A stretch of DNA of 64,000 nt from the IMG/VR virus record IMGVR_UViG_3300037261_000044, positions 31,228-95,227 of that record; one strand, given 5' to 3'. This document shows, piece after piece, positions 16,212 to 24,691 of the stretch (position 1 is the stretch's first letter; each line of letters opens with the position of its first letter). Source of the stretch: a virus. Position numbers and translations under genes: made by a program. The notes under the pieces were generated by a model. It was not told the DNA's origin. It saw only the letters and a program-made list of their open reading frames with translations, and searched no databases.

Positions 16212-16471
16212 CAGGCGTCGCTGCCCACGACGGCGCGCTCGTAGCCGCACTGCGGACAGGTGTAGCGCGCGGTGGTCGGCCCCTTCTCGTAGAACACGAG
16301 CAGCGCGCCATCCTTCAGCGTGAGAATCTGCCGGATGTCGTAGGTGTTTTCTGCGTCCTCAGAAATCTCTGTGAACCACTCATTCAACTCCTTGGCGAAG
16401 TTTGTAGGTCGCTGGTTGTACCCCTTCGTGAATGGAACGAACTCTTTCACGGCGAATGGGGTGTAGGGCAT
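16211..16471 (-). CDS. Small zinc-ribbon protein
   Basis: An 86-residue protein with a C-terminal YTCPQCGYERAVV knuckle and a preceding beta segment (QILTLKDGALLVFYEKG). It is coupled to the UvsW-like gene (TAATG). Function unknown. Confidence 0.65.
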   Translation of the reverse strand: MPYTPFAVKEFVPFTKGYNQRPTNFAKELNEWFTEISEDAENTYDIRQILTLKDGALLVFYEKGPTTARYTCPQCGYERAVVGSDA

Positions 16472-18066
16472 TATCGTACCTCCACTGTGTAGCCTGCCGG
16501 GTCGGACTGATACGCCGACAACCGCTTGTTCGAATGCATCCACATCGTCTTCGAGTGCGTGTCGAAATAATCGCGCACTTCCACGACGTACTTACCATCA
16601 GCTAGTCGCTGTCCGCGCCCGATGCGCTGGATGTAGCGGTGCTGCGCTTTCCCACCAGCCGCGAATACTAGGCTGATGTTGGCGGGAATGTCAACTCCTT
16701 CATCGAGCACCGTGCTCGCAATGAGCACCGGCAGTCGCCCCTCACCTAACGCGGTAAGGTGGACATCTCGCTCTTCGACATCGTGCTTACCGTGGATGAA
16801 CTTGATGCCTTGAGAAGAATCTTGTCGTGTGCAAAGTGCGGTGTATAGTTCGCGTCCGTGCTCAACCTTGTCAACGAACACCAACACAGGGAGGCCACGG
16901 GCGCGCAGTTCCTCAACATCGTCACAGACAGCATTGTTCCGCTCCTTGTGTTCCATGATGGCGACGCGGTACAACCCCGCTTCGGCAGCAGTTGTCTTTG
17001 TCGCCTTGCGCCCGGTGTAGTCGTAGTGGTCATCGTCAATGTCGAAGTCGCCGCGCTCCATCGACCAACTCGGTTTGATGTGCGGCTTGCGCCAGTTCGT
17101 CATGACGATGTTCGCGTGCACGGTGTAGCCCTCGTCAACGAGGTCGCCTGCGTTGAACTCATGGATGAGCGGGCCGGTGGTGCCGACGACATGGAACAGC
17201 GCGCTCGGGTCGTCGTTGGTGTCCCGGTCTTTGCCGCCCTTCGACTTGAACGGCGTCGCGCTGGTAACGTAGCGGTAGAACGCTGGTATTTTATCCACCG
17301 CACTCTGATACGTCGGCGCTACCAGATGGTGCCCCTCATCAACCACGAGCACGTCGAACCCGGACAACCAGTCCAGCATGTTGTCGCGTCGCTTCTTCGC
17401 CGCCGGGAGTCGCTTGAGCAGCGGGCCGCGTTTGTCAGGCTTGGCCTTCTCAATCGCTTTCATGAGTCGCGCCGGAGCGTCCAGTGAAGCGTTCACGGAC
17501 TGGAACGTAGCGCACACGATGTCGTACTTCGTCTGTCGCACCCCGGCCCCGAGTAGACCGACCTTCACCCCCAGTCGAGCCTCCCAGCGGTCACGGGTCT
17601 GACTGGCGATGTGCCGCTGGTCAACGAGCATGATGGTTGGTAAACCGAGGCGCTGCACAATCGCGGCGTCGGTCTCTGTCTTCCCGCCGCCCGTGCCGTG
17701 CTGGATGACGCCCCGGCCCAGCCGGATGGCGAGGTCAACCGCGTCCTCTTGGTAGGGCCGCAGCTTGATGCCTTTGAGGTTTATGGGGCGCAGTGTAGTG
17801 GGCGGACGGTCGCACAACTCATCGACATGGATGGTGTGGCCCTGACCCTCAAGGAGTTCGACCACGAACATCAGCAGGCCGGTGCGGAACTTGTGGGCGT
17901 CGGTGAAGTGGTGTTCGCACCCGTCCCACTTGCGGCTCTTGAAGAGCCACGTCCTCTCGGCACCCTTCATCCAGACCTTCAACTTCACGTCGAGGAACTT
18001 GTACACCTCGTCAGAGGATTCAACCGTAGTCCAGACGTTGCGTGTGGTGAGGTTGACAAGGGTCAT
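16471..18066 (-). CDS. UvsW-like superfamily II DNA helicase
   Basis: 531 residues with SF2 motifs in order: Q-motif-like LRPYQEDAVDLAI, motif I QHGTGGGKTETDA, Ia TIMLVDQRHIASQ, II VLVVDEGHHL, III YVTSATPF, IV VLVFVDKVEHGREL, V LIASTVLDEGVDIP and VI QRIGRGQRLADG. The ~95-residue N-terminal domain fits T4 UvsW, which drives branch migration and clears R-loops. It is the first gene of the leftward block, starting 22 bases from the divergent rightward block. Confidence 0.87.
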   Translation of the reverse strand: MTLVNLTTRNVWTTVESSDEVYKFLDVKLKVWMKGAERTWLFKSRKWDGCEHHFTDAHKFRTGLLMFVVELLEGQGHTIHVDELCDRPPTTLRPINLKGIKLRPYQEDAVDLAIRLGRGVIQHGTGGGKTETDAAIVQRLGLPTIMLVDQRHIASQTRDRWEARLGVKVGLLGAGVRQTKYDIVCATFQSVNASLDAPARLMKAIEKAKPDKRGPLLKRLPAAKKRRDNMLDWLSGFDVLVVDEGHHLVAPTYQSAVDKIPAFYRYVTSATPFKSKGGKDRDTNDDPSALFHVVGTTGPLIHEFNAGDLVDEGYTVHANIVMTNWRKPHIKPSWSMERGDFDIDDDHYDYTGRKATKTTAAEAGLYRVAIMEHKERNNAVCDDVEELRARGLPVLVFVDKVEHGRELYTALCTRQDSSQGIKFIHGKHDVEERDVHLTALGEGRLPVLIASTVLDEGVDIPANISLVFAAGGKAQHRYIQRIGRGQRLADGKYVVEVRDYFDTHSKTMWMHSNKRLSAYQSDPAGYTVEVR

Positions 18067-18082
18067 ATATCCACCGTACCAT
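18053..18082 (+). promoter_or_regulatory. Promoter for the rightward middle block, probable leaderless start
   Basis: TTGACA (18053-18058), an 18-base spacer and TACCAT (18077-18082) match the TTGNNN-18-TANNNT form found elsewhere in the window. The -10 ends only 5 bases before the ATG at 18088, and no ribosome site is present. The transcript would start at or next to the ATG. Confidence 0.6.
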
Positions 18083-18087
18083 CAAGC

Positions 18088-18321
18088 ATGACCACACGCA
18101 AGTCACGCAGCGATTCCAACGAGCGTCAGGCCGTACGCATCCGTAGGCAACTGTACGCGGTGTTCAAGAGCGACGACCCCTTGCGCCGACGCGCGGTGGT
18201 TGATAAGCTAATCGCACTGGCGCGGCACGACGCGGTTGACTCAGCACTGAGTCGCGTCGCGCTGTACGACCACTGGATAGCTGAACAGGCCGGTTGGGAG
18301 GGCGACGATGGCGACGACTAG
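18088..18321 (+). CDS. Hypothetical basic protein, first gene of rightward block
   Basis: A 77-residue protein starting MTTRKSRSDSNERQAVRIRR, Arg-rich then helical (KLIALARHDAVDSALSRVAL). No ribosome site precedes it, and the promoter spacing suggests leaderless translation. Not recognised. Confidence 0.65.
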   Translation: MTTRKSRSDSNERQAVRIRRQLYAVFKSDDPLRRRAVVDKLIALARHDAVDSALSRVALYDHWIAEQAGWEGDDGDD

Positions 18322-18478
18322 GCGACGGCACTACCCGACTCCGCAGTACAAGAACTGTGGCGACTGCGGTATGGGCTTACCTTGCCCGCATGTCGCCCGC
18401 GACATTGAGTTTGAGAAGAAGAAGTACGGGAAGCGCGGGAATGCGCCGTCGCCGCGCGGCAAGAAGAAGGGGACATAG
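18308..18478 (+). CDS. Small Cys-knuckle protein
   Basis: A 56-residue protein with NCGDCGMGLPCPHVARD (three Cys and one His, zinc-like) and a Lys-rich tail ending PRGKKKGT. GGGAGG lies 6 bases before the ATG. It overlaps the first gene by 14 bases and is followed directly by the next ATG. Confidence 0.6.
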   Translation: MATTRRRHYPTPQYKNCGDCGMGLPCPHVARDIEFEKKKYGKRGNAPSPRGKKKGT

Positions 18479-18703
18479 ATGAACGTGCAAGAACTCATGG
18501 AGGCAGTCGCCGACAAGCCGCGCGATGCGCTGGTCGTCATCAGCACCGAGGACGGTTTCGCCAGTCCGTTGCGCGCCGCGTTCGACGGCAAGTACAAGGG
18601 CGATGAAGTAGAGGGCGTCTTCTTCTACACGGAAGACATCGCCGACAACACGGACATCGCCGGGGCGGTGCTCTGCGTCATGCTGCAACCGAAGTTCCAC
18701 TGA
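18479..18703 (+). CDS. Hypothetical protein
   Basis: A 74-residue protein (MNVQELMEAVADKPRDALVV, later FFYTEDIADNTD). It is a small alpha/beta protein of unknown role. Its ATG directly follows the preceding stop. Confidence 0.65.
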   Translation: MNVQELMEAVADKPRDALVVISTEDGFASPLRAAFDGKYKGDEVEGVFFYTEDIADNTDIAGAVLCVMLQPKFH

Positions 18704-18861
18704 TGCACACGAAGAATGGCGACAACTGCGGACGATGCCCCGGCCCTCTGCGGCCTGACGCGCGCCCAGACTATGGTGTGCGGACGGCAGAGTGCTTCCT
18801 GATGGGGGCCATCGCGGTAGTGCTCATTGCGTTTAACATCGCGGTGCTGGTGACACGCTGA
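18703..18861 (+). CDS. Small membrane protein with N-terminal cysteines
   Basis: A 52-residue protein: NCGRCPGPL near the start and a C-terminal transmembrane helix (GAIAVVLIAFNIAVLV). It is linked at both ends by TGATG overlaps. Role unknown. Confidence 0.58.
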   Translation: MHTKNGDNCGRCPGPLRPDARPDYGVRTAECFLMGAIAVVLIAFNIAVLVTR

Positions 18862-19061
18862 TGCCTGACACGACGAAAGACATCACGAAGGCGGCGACGG
18901 CGTACTGTTGGGAGCACGGTCTTAACCTCATCCCGCACGAGAGTGGCCCGTCGCTGAGCCAAGTCATCGAAGACCACCGCGAGGCGTACGAGACCAAGCA
19001 CTCACAGTGTGACCTCACGTTGTACCGCAAGAGTGAGTGGTGGCTAACGGAGGACAAGTGA
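18861..19061 (+). CDS. Hypothetical protein
   Basis: A 66-residue helical protein (MPDTTKDITKAATAYCWEHG, then SLSQVIEDHREAYETKHSQC). TGATG overlaps on both sides support it. Not recognised. Confidence 0.6.
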   Translation: MPDTTKDITKAATAYCWEHGLNLIPHESGPSLSQVIEDHREAYETKHSQCDLTLYRKSEWWLTEDK

Positions 19062-19129
19062 TGCACCGAGGATGCGCCCACTGTGGCCTATGTTCACGCG
19101 GCCCGCCATGTTCACCACCGGGTGAATAA
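19061..19129 (+). CDS. Possible 22-residue Cys-rich peptide
   Basis: The peptide MHRGCAHCGLCSRGPPCSPP plus two residues has four cysteines in zinc-like spacing and is coupled by TGATG. It is very short, so translation is uncertain. Confidence 0.35.
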   Translation: MHRGCAHCGLCSRGPPCSPPGE

Positions 19130-19147
19130 CTGTGGTTTAGTGAACAT
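19090..19147. promoter_or_regulatory. Clustered TGTTCAC inverted and direct repeats
   Basis: TGTTCAC occurs twice (near 19091 and 19109) and its complement GTGAACA once (near 19140). TTCACC/GGTGAA forms a small hairpin at 19111-19126. This lies just upstream of the membrane protein gene at 19160 and could be an operator. The evidence is only the repetition. Confidence 0.35.
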
Positions 19148-19159
19148 GGAGAACATGAC

Positions 19160-19810
19160 GTGAAGAAAATCATCATCGGGCTGGCACTGGGCTTGGCACT
19201 CATCGGTGCTCTAATCTTTGGCGCTAGGCAGGTTTCGTGGACGAATAACAGTTCGGGCGGTGCGGCAACAGCGGCACCGGTTCCTCTCCCGGCGGCATGG
19301 TTCAACAACGGAGACGAGTCGTACGGTGCACTGATGCGCAACTCGAATCACTGGGAGTGGGAGTTGACGCTCTCTATCTCTGAGATTCTACTGCTCGATG
19401 TGTTCATAGGGTTGATAGTGTGGCCGCGCATACACCGCGACATCAAGCGGCATGGAGTCAAGCCCGCCCACGGTGACTTCTACTGCAATGACCCGGCGCA
19501 CGACTGCGACTACCAAGACGTGACGTTGCCCAGCCTTGCCCAGCGCATCGAGCGCCTAGAGTCTGAGTCAGCAACAGCGTTCGCACGCGGGCATGCGGCG
19601 GCTGTAAGAGAGGATGCCGACCTGCGCTCTGGGAAGACCGGCGCGCGGCTCCGTGCCGAGGCGTGCCCTCACGGAGTAACGCCCGACATCTGTGGCATGT
19701 GCCACCCGGAAAACTTCGCCGGTATCGCCACCAAGGTCTCCCGCAACGACATCGTAGGTACTGAAGTCATCCACGCGCGCACGGATGATTGGTGGCCCGG
19801 AAATCCCTGA
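19160..19810 (+). CDS. Two-pass membrane protein with Cys-rich cytoplasmic tail
   Basis: 216 residues. A signal-anchor-like helix (IIIGLALGLALIGALIFGA) is followed by an extracellular loop and a second helix (ISEILLLDVFIGLIVW). The tail then contains CNDPAHDCDY, a coiled segment (LAQRIERLESE) and ACPHGVTPDICGMCHPENF, another probable zinc site. It is coupled by TGATG to the polymerase gene. Function unknown. Confidence 0.68.
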   Translation: MKKIIIGLALGLALIGALIFGARQVSWTNNSSGGAATAAPVPLPAAWFNNGDESYGALMRNSNHWEWELTLSISEILLLDVFIGLIVWPRIHRDIKRHGVKPAHGDFYCNDPAHDCDYQDVTLPSLAQRIERLESESATAFARGHAAAVREDADLRSGKTGARLRAEACPHGVTPDICGMCHPENFAGIATKVSRNDIVGTEVIHARTDDWWPGNP

Positions 19811-22800
19811 TGGAAGATTTTCCGTACGCCTGCAAACATCGCTCTCAGACCGTCTCTCCCCTGACCCCTGAAGGTTGGTGGGAGAGTCGCGTTAATGACG
19901 ACCAGCCGCGCATGCTGGTCATCACCGGCTGGCCCAACAAGGACGAGATGGAGCGGGGCCGGATGAACGAAGGGAAGGTCAAGCGTAAGCTGGGCCAGAT
20001 GTTTGCACGCGCCGGAGTCCCCATGGGGCAGGTCGCGTTCGCGCCGCTCCTGTGCTGGCGTCCTGACACCGACCGCGAGCCGACCGAGAAGGAAGTCGCG
20101 GAGTGCCGCGCCCACCTCCTTGACTACGTTGATGACCTGAATCCTAACGTCATTCTGACCATGGGCGTCCCGGCGCTCGACGGCTGCCACGAGCCGCTGT
20201 CCATCTACATGCGCCGGGGCGAGGTCTTCAAGTCCAAGGTCTTCGGCAAGAAGCTGGTACCGACGTTTGCGCCGGGGCTGGTGCTGCGGGAGTGGGACAA
20301 GCAGAAGACGATAGAGCATGACCTCCGGCGCGCATGGGAGCAGGCGCAGACGCCGGAGTTCCCGCTGGGTCTGGGCGACGACTACTTCGTGTGCATCACG
20401 CCGGAGGAAGTGAAGGGCGCGCTTGACTACCTGACTGACCGGCCCATCGCCTCCTTCGACATCGAGACTGAGGGCTTCAATCTCTTTGAGCAAGATGAGA
20501 TTCTGTGCGTGCAGATTTCCAGCAAGACCGGGGAAGGCTTCGTCTTCCCGCTGCGCGGCGCGTGGGCGCGGCACAAGAAAGACAAGTACGCGGACTGGCA
20601 GCTTGAGCATGGCATCTGGGGCGAGGGCAAGAACGAGCACGGGCAGGTCAAGCGCGTCCTGTTCGATGGCGAGTCCATGGCGAACCATGAGCGCGACAAG
20701 CGCCGCAAGGTCAAGGTCTTCCACCCGGCGTTCCCGACTGGGAGCGTCATCTGCCAGACGCCGGACGCGCACAATCCATACAGCCCTGCGTACGAGAAGC
20801 AGCAGCACATCTGCCGGGGCACCGTCACCAATGTTTTGCGTGGTGCCCTAGAGCCGTGCACGATGCCGGGTCAGATGCTCGGCAAGGAAGTCCCGCACGA
20901 TTATAATGTCATCGCCGGAATGCTGCGCGATTGGCTGCAAGGGCAGACCAAGAAGGCCGCACAGAACGGTAAGTTCGACGTGAAGGGTCTGCTGTACCAA
21001 CTCGGCATCAAGGTCGAGAACTTTGTGTTCGACACCATCCTCGCGTACCACATCATTCACGAAGAGTTCCCGCACGACCTCGATACCATTCGTTCGTTCG
21101 TCACGTGGATGCCGCGCTACAACGAGTACCTGAAGACGTTCGTGCCATCGAAGAAGCACTCGTTCGCGCTGGTGCCCAATGAGGTGCTGTGGACGTACGG
21201 TGCCGCCGACGCCGACTGTGAGTTCCGCATCATCGAGCCGCTGATGGAGTGGCTGCTGGAAGACAATCCGGCGGATGGGCAGTGGCTCTTCGACAACATC
21301 GCGATGCCGCTGCAACGCACGCTCACGCAGATTGAGGGCAACGGCATCCTCGTCAACCGCGACCGGCTGACGCAACTCAGCCAGTGGTACCGCGAGAAGA
21401 TTGACTCGCTGCGCACGCTGCTCTCCGAGATGGCGCACGACGACGGTTTCACCGAACCCGAGAAGTGGCACAACGACAACGACCTTCGCGAGTGGATGTT
21501 CAAGGCCGACTACGAGCACGAGGTGCGCAAGGGTACGCTCCATACGTGCAAGGCGTGCCACGGCAAGGACTGGGAACTCTGCGAAGAGTGCGTGGAAGGC
21601 AAGGTACCGGGCCGGGAGCCGGAGATGGTCGCGTGCAAGGGCATCAACTTCCCGACGTACATGGCGTGGAAGTCGAAGAAGACCGGCCAGCCATCCACCG
21701 GCAAGAAGTCATTCGCCGCGCTGCGTGCGTGGTGCCGGGAAGAGTTCAAGTACACGATGCGCCAGACCGGCAACCGCCGCGACGGCACGCCCATCATGTC
21801 GCGCTTCATCACGAAGACGGAACTGAAGCCCAGCGCCCGCGCATACCGCGCCCGCATGGCTGAGTACCTTGATGCCATCGAGCAGTTGAAGAAGTGCATC
21901 AAGGCGAAGAATCAGTTCCTCGATGGCGACGACGAGAAGCAGGTCGTGGGCGCGAAGGCGCTGCTGGCGCACATCAAGCGCGACGGGCGCGTGCACACGA
22001 CCTTCAACCAACTGGTCGAGACGGCACGCCTGTCGTCCCGCGACCCGAACATGCAGAACCAGACGAACTCCGGCGAGTGCGGCATTCACCAAGAACAGGG
22101 CGTGCGATGTCCAGCCGGATGTCCCGGCGAGTACCGGCACTACAGCATCCGGTCGATGTACACCGTCAAGGAGGGTTGTAAGTGGGTCGCCGCTGACTAC
22201 CGGTCAGAGGAAGTCCGCATCATGGCGTACCTTGCGGGCGATATGAAGCTGCTGGAAGCGACCATGACGTGCTACGGGCCGAAGAAGGTCGGTGGCTGCG
22301 GCCTCGTCTTCCTCCCAACTGAGGACGACCCGGAGCGCCCGCTCAAGATGCTCAAGCACGAGCGTGACGAGGGCCATGTCGCCGCTGATGTCCACCAGTG
22401 GGTGGCGTCGCAGGTCTTCGGCGTCGCCTACGATGCCGTCACCAAAGAGCAGCGCCGCCAGTGCAAGAGCGTCACCTTCGGCATCGCCTACGGGCAGTCG
22501 GAGATGGGTCTGGCCGATGCGCTGGGCTGGACGGTGGAGCGCGCCGCCGCGCTCATCAAGCTGTACTTCCAGACCTTTCCCGACCTCGCCAAGTACCAGA
22601 AGAAGTGTGAGGGCGGCACGTTCCACGGCATGGACAGCATCAACGGCTTCGGTCGCAAGCGCCACACATTCGGCCCGGTCGAGATGAAGCCGTACGTCCG
22701 GGAGTGGGACTGGAAGAAGGTCGTCAACGCGATGTCGCGGGAACGCCTGAACTTCCCGACGCAGAGCACTGCCGCCGAGGTCATCAGCCTTGTCACCATC

Positions 22801-23154
22801 GCGCTGGGCGACGTGTGGGGCTATGAGACCGGGGAGAACACGGTCGCCCACCGGCTGGGCAAGCAACTGTGCGGCGGCGTCGCCCCGGCGCTGACCTTGC
22901 GCGACCTCGCCATCTCGATTATTCTGACAGTACACGACGCCCTTGAGTTCGAGTGCCCGGAAGAGCACGTCGAGCGCCTGTGCGGCATCATCGAGGATGT
23001 GATGGTGGGCATTCCGTGGAAAATCTTGGGTTGGTTTTTGCCTGTTGACATTTCGGTAGGTCGTTACTGGGACGACACGCACGACGAGGATGAGTATGCG
23101 GCAGAACGAGAAGCGTTCGATGTGCCTGACGATGAAGCCGAAGAAGCAGCATGA
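19810..23154 (+). CDS. polA: DNA polymerase I fused to an N-terminal uracil-DNA glycosylase-like domain
   Basis: 1114 residues. Residues 35-165 resemble family 4/5 uracil-DNA glycosylases (MLVITGWPNKDE, FAPLLCWRPDTDREPTEKEV, PNVILTMGVPAL). A 3'-5' exonuclease follows (ASFDIETEGF, D217/E219). The family A polymerase domain has motif A WVAADYRSEEVRIMAYLAGD (D796), motif B RRQCKSVTFGIAYGQSEMG and motif C ILTVHDALEFE (D1043). There is no 5'-3' exonuclease. Unusual Cys-rich insertions occur at about 577-605 (HTCKACHGK...LCEECVEG), 754-775 and 820-835. SPO1-type phages have comparable UDG-polymerase fusions. Start ATG 19810 overlaps the previous stop. Confidence 0.92.
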   Translation: MEDFPYACKHRSQTVSPLTPEGWWESRVNDDQPRMLVITGWPNKDEMERGRMNEGKVKRKLGQMFARAGVPMGQVAFAPLLCWRPDTDREPTEKEVAECRAHLLDYVDDLNPNVILTMGVPALDGCHEPLSIYMRRGEVFKSKVFGKKLVPTFAPGLVLREWDKQKTIEHDLRRAWEQAQTPEFPLGLGDDYFVCITPEEVKGALDYLTDRPIASFDIETEGFNLFEQDEILCVQISSKTGEGFVFPLRGAWARHKKDKYADWQLEHGIWGEGKNEHGQVKRVLFDGESMANHERDKRRKVKVFHPAFPTGSVICQTPDAHNPYSPAYEKQQHICRGTVTNVLRGALEPCTMPGQMLGKEVPHDYNVIAGMLRDWLQGQTKKAAQNGKFDVKGLLYQLGIKVENFVFDTILAYHIIHEEFPHDLDTIRSFVTWMPRYNEYLKTFVPSKKHSFALVPNEVLWTYGAADADCEFRIIEPLMEWLLEDNPADGQWLFDNIAMPLQRTLTQIEGNGILVNRDRLTQLSQWYREKIDSLRTLLSEMAHDDGFTEPEKWHNDNDLREWMFKADYEHEVRKGTLHTCKACHGKDWELCEECVEGKVPGREPEMVACKGINFPTYMAWKSKKTGQPSTGKKSFAALRAWCREEFKYTMRQTGNRRDGTPIMSRFITKTELKPSARAYRARMAEYLDAIEQLKKCIKAKNQFLDGDDEKQVVGAKALLAHIKRDGRVHTTFNQLVETARLSSRDPNMQNQTNSGECGIHQEQGVRCPAGCPGEYRHYSIRSMYTVKEGCKWVAADYRSEEVRIMAYLAGDMKLLEATMTCYGPKKVGGCGLVFLPTEDDPERPLKMLKHERDEGHVAADVHQWVASQVFGVAYDAVTKEQRRQCKSVTFGIAYGQSEMGLADALGWTVERAAALIKLYFQTFPDLAKYQKKCEGGTFHGMDSINGFGRKRHTFGPVEMKPYVREWDWKKVVNAMSRERLNFPTQSTAAEVISLVTIALGDVWGYETGENTVAHRLGKQLCGGVAPALTLRDLAISIILTVHDALEFECPEEHVERLCGIIEDVMVGIPWKILGWFLPVDISVGRYWDDTHDEDEYAAEREAFDVPDDEAEEAA

Positions 23155-23543
23155 AATCTGAGGCTGCTAGGCGGGCCAACTTGAAGTGGCGTACCACTCA
23201 TCCCGGAGCGCACGAGGCGTACAACCATCAATGGCGTAAGGATAGGAGACTGCGACTCATTGACATGCTTGGCGGAAAGTGTGTACGCTGTGGGTTCAAG
23301 GAGCACCCGATGGCTCTGGACTTTGACCACATCGACCCAGAGTCAAAGTTGTTCACCATCAGCAATCATCTCAATCGCTCTTGGGAACGACTCGTTGCAG
23401 AAGTGAAGAAATGCCGGATTCTGTGTGCTAACTGCCACAGGATTCGGACACATGTGCACGGATTAGCGCGCTTCGCTGGCCGAAGCCGGAGTATTCGATA
23501 TGAAGACCGACATCATCTGGGACATCGACGGTGTGCTCTCTGA
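23151..23543 (+). CDS. HNH endonuclease, probably homing type
   Basis: A 130-residue protein. The core is GGKCVRCGF...MALDFDHIDPESK...KKCRILCANCHRIRTH: two CxxC zinc pairs and the HNH DHID/N/H residues. Free-standing HNH genes inserted after polymerase genes are a known homing pattern. Its start overlaps the polymerase stop (ATGA) and its end overlaps the HAD gene by 44 bases, suggesting insertion into a once-continuous operon. Confidence 0.85.
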   Translation: MKSEAARRANLKWRTTHPGAHEAYNHQWRKDRRLRLIDMLGGKCVRCGFKEHPMALDFDHIDPESKLFTISNHLNRSWERLVAEVKKCRILCANCHRIRTHVHGLARFAGRSRSIRYEDRHHLGHRRCAL

Positions 23544-24150
23544 CTTCACGCTGGGGTTCAAGAAGTTCATCAACGAGCGCCATCGCATCCCGGTCGCCCC
23601 GTGCGGCGCGAAGAAGTCGTGGGCCTTTCGCGGCCTCGCTCCTGCTGAGGAAGTGGATATGTGGCAGCAGGCTGCCAGCGGAAAGTACGACTGGTCGCAG
23701 CAGGGCAGTCTGCTCACCGCCGGGGACTGGCAGGGCATTCGCGACCTGAAGGAAGGTGGCGCGACGTATTGGTACATCACCAGTCGGTTCGGCCCGCCGT
23801 CACAGGTCATCGCCCAGACCCAGCAATGGTTGTCCGACCAAGGGTTCCCGGATGTGGAGAACCTGTGTCTCACGATGGACAAGGTAGACTCCATCAAGTT
23901 CCACCCGGCGCACATCGACCCCATCGCGCTCATTGACGACGACATTCGCAACATCGTCTCATACGACGCGGCGTTCGGTGCGGGCCGCGTGTTCATCCGG
24001 GACTGGCAATATAATCGCGGACATGCGGTGTTTGCGGACTACGGCCACTCCATCGAGTCGGTCACGGCGCTGTCGTGCAACCGGGTGTCTTCGGTTTCGG
24101 AGTTCTGCTACAAGGCGCTTGAGAACATCGACGGCATCGACAGGGGATAA
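23500..24150 (+). CDS. HAD-superfamily phosphatase, 5'(3')-deoxyribonucleotidase-like
   Basis: 216 residues. HAD motif I is IIWDIDGVLSDFTLGF (D8/D10), motif II YWYITSRFGPPS and motif IV DPIALIDDDIRNI. The layout resembles 5' nucleotidases of the NT5C type used in nucleotide turnover. The neighbouring polymerase supports a dNMP substrate, which is inference. Confidence 0.8.
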   Translation: MKTDIIWDIDGVLSDFTLGFKKFINERHRIPVAPCGAKKSWAFRGLAPAEEVDMWQQAASGKYDWSQQGSLLTAGDWQGIRDLKEGGATYWYITSRFGPPSQVIAQTQQWLSDQGFPDVENLCLTMDKVDSIKFHPAHIDPIALIDDDIRNIVSYDAAFGAGRVFIRDWQYNRGHAVFADYGHSIESVTALSCNRVSSVSEFCYKALENIDGIDRG

Positions 24151-24152
24151 CC

Positions 24153-24542
24153 ATGGGACTGTTCAAGAAGAAGACTCCACCCGCCCCGAAGACCGGCTAC
24201 GTGCTGGTCGATGGCTCACGCGCCCTGCGCTACCTCACCGGCAAGAACGCCGGGAAGATTGTGCCGCAGGCGCACTACGAGCCGAAAGAGCAAGTGTGCG
24301 CCCGGTGCACACTCCCGAGCTACTCCGGCTTGCCGCCATTCATCACGGTGATGGGGTTCAATCCGAAGACCGGCGAGGCCATCGAGCAGTACGTGCACGA
24401 GCAGTGTCCGCGCGACCCGGCCAAACAGAAGGCTGCCATCGCTAAGTTTGCGGAGGTGAATGCCAAGTTCTACGCGGAGTTCAAGAAGCTGACGCCGCCG
24501 CGCCACTCCCCGAGCGAGTTCATGCGGATGTTCTCGCGATGA
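24153..24542 (+). CDS. Hypothetical protein
   Basis: 129 residues: basic start MGLFKKKTPPAPKTGY, a CARC pair and HEQC (possible zinc site), then a helical tail (AAIAKFAEVNAKFYAEFKKL). Not recognised. Confidence 0.68.
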   Translation: MGLFKKKTPPAPKTGYVLVDGSRALRYLTGKNAGKIVPQAHYEPKEQVCARCTLPSYSGLPPFITVMGFNPKTGEAIEQYVHEQCPRDPAKQKAAIAKFAEVNAKFYAEFKKLTPPRHSPSEFMRMFSR

Positions 24543-24691
24543 GGATGCTCGTGTGGTTCGCGCTGGCGCTGGCCGGAGTCGGCTACTGGTGGCATGTGCA
24601 ACGCCATGAGGTGAAGCGCGACTACTGGACGGAGCAGGACGGCACGGATACGGCGACGACCGTGGCACGGCTCTATGAAAAGAAGCGCTAA
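24539..24691 (+). CDS. Small membrane-anchored protein
   Basis: A 50-residue protein: N-terminal transmembrane helix (MLVWFALALAGVGYWW) and a charged cytoplasmic tail (YWTEQDGTDTATTVARLY). ATGA overlap upstream and 17-base overlap with RNase H downstream. Function unknown. Confidence 0.55.
   Translation: MRMLVWFALALAGVGYWWHVQRHEVKRDYWTEQDGTDTATTVARLYEKKR

Noticed and set aside
19669-20808. A 379-codon minus-strand frame under the DNA polymerase gene
   Set aside because: It is opposite a clearly conserved polymerase and UDG domain and has low-complexity Leu/Arg-rich sequence.
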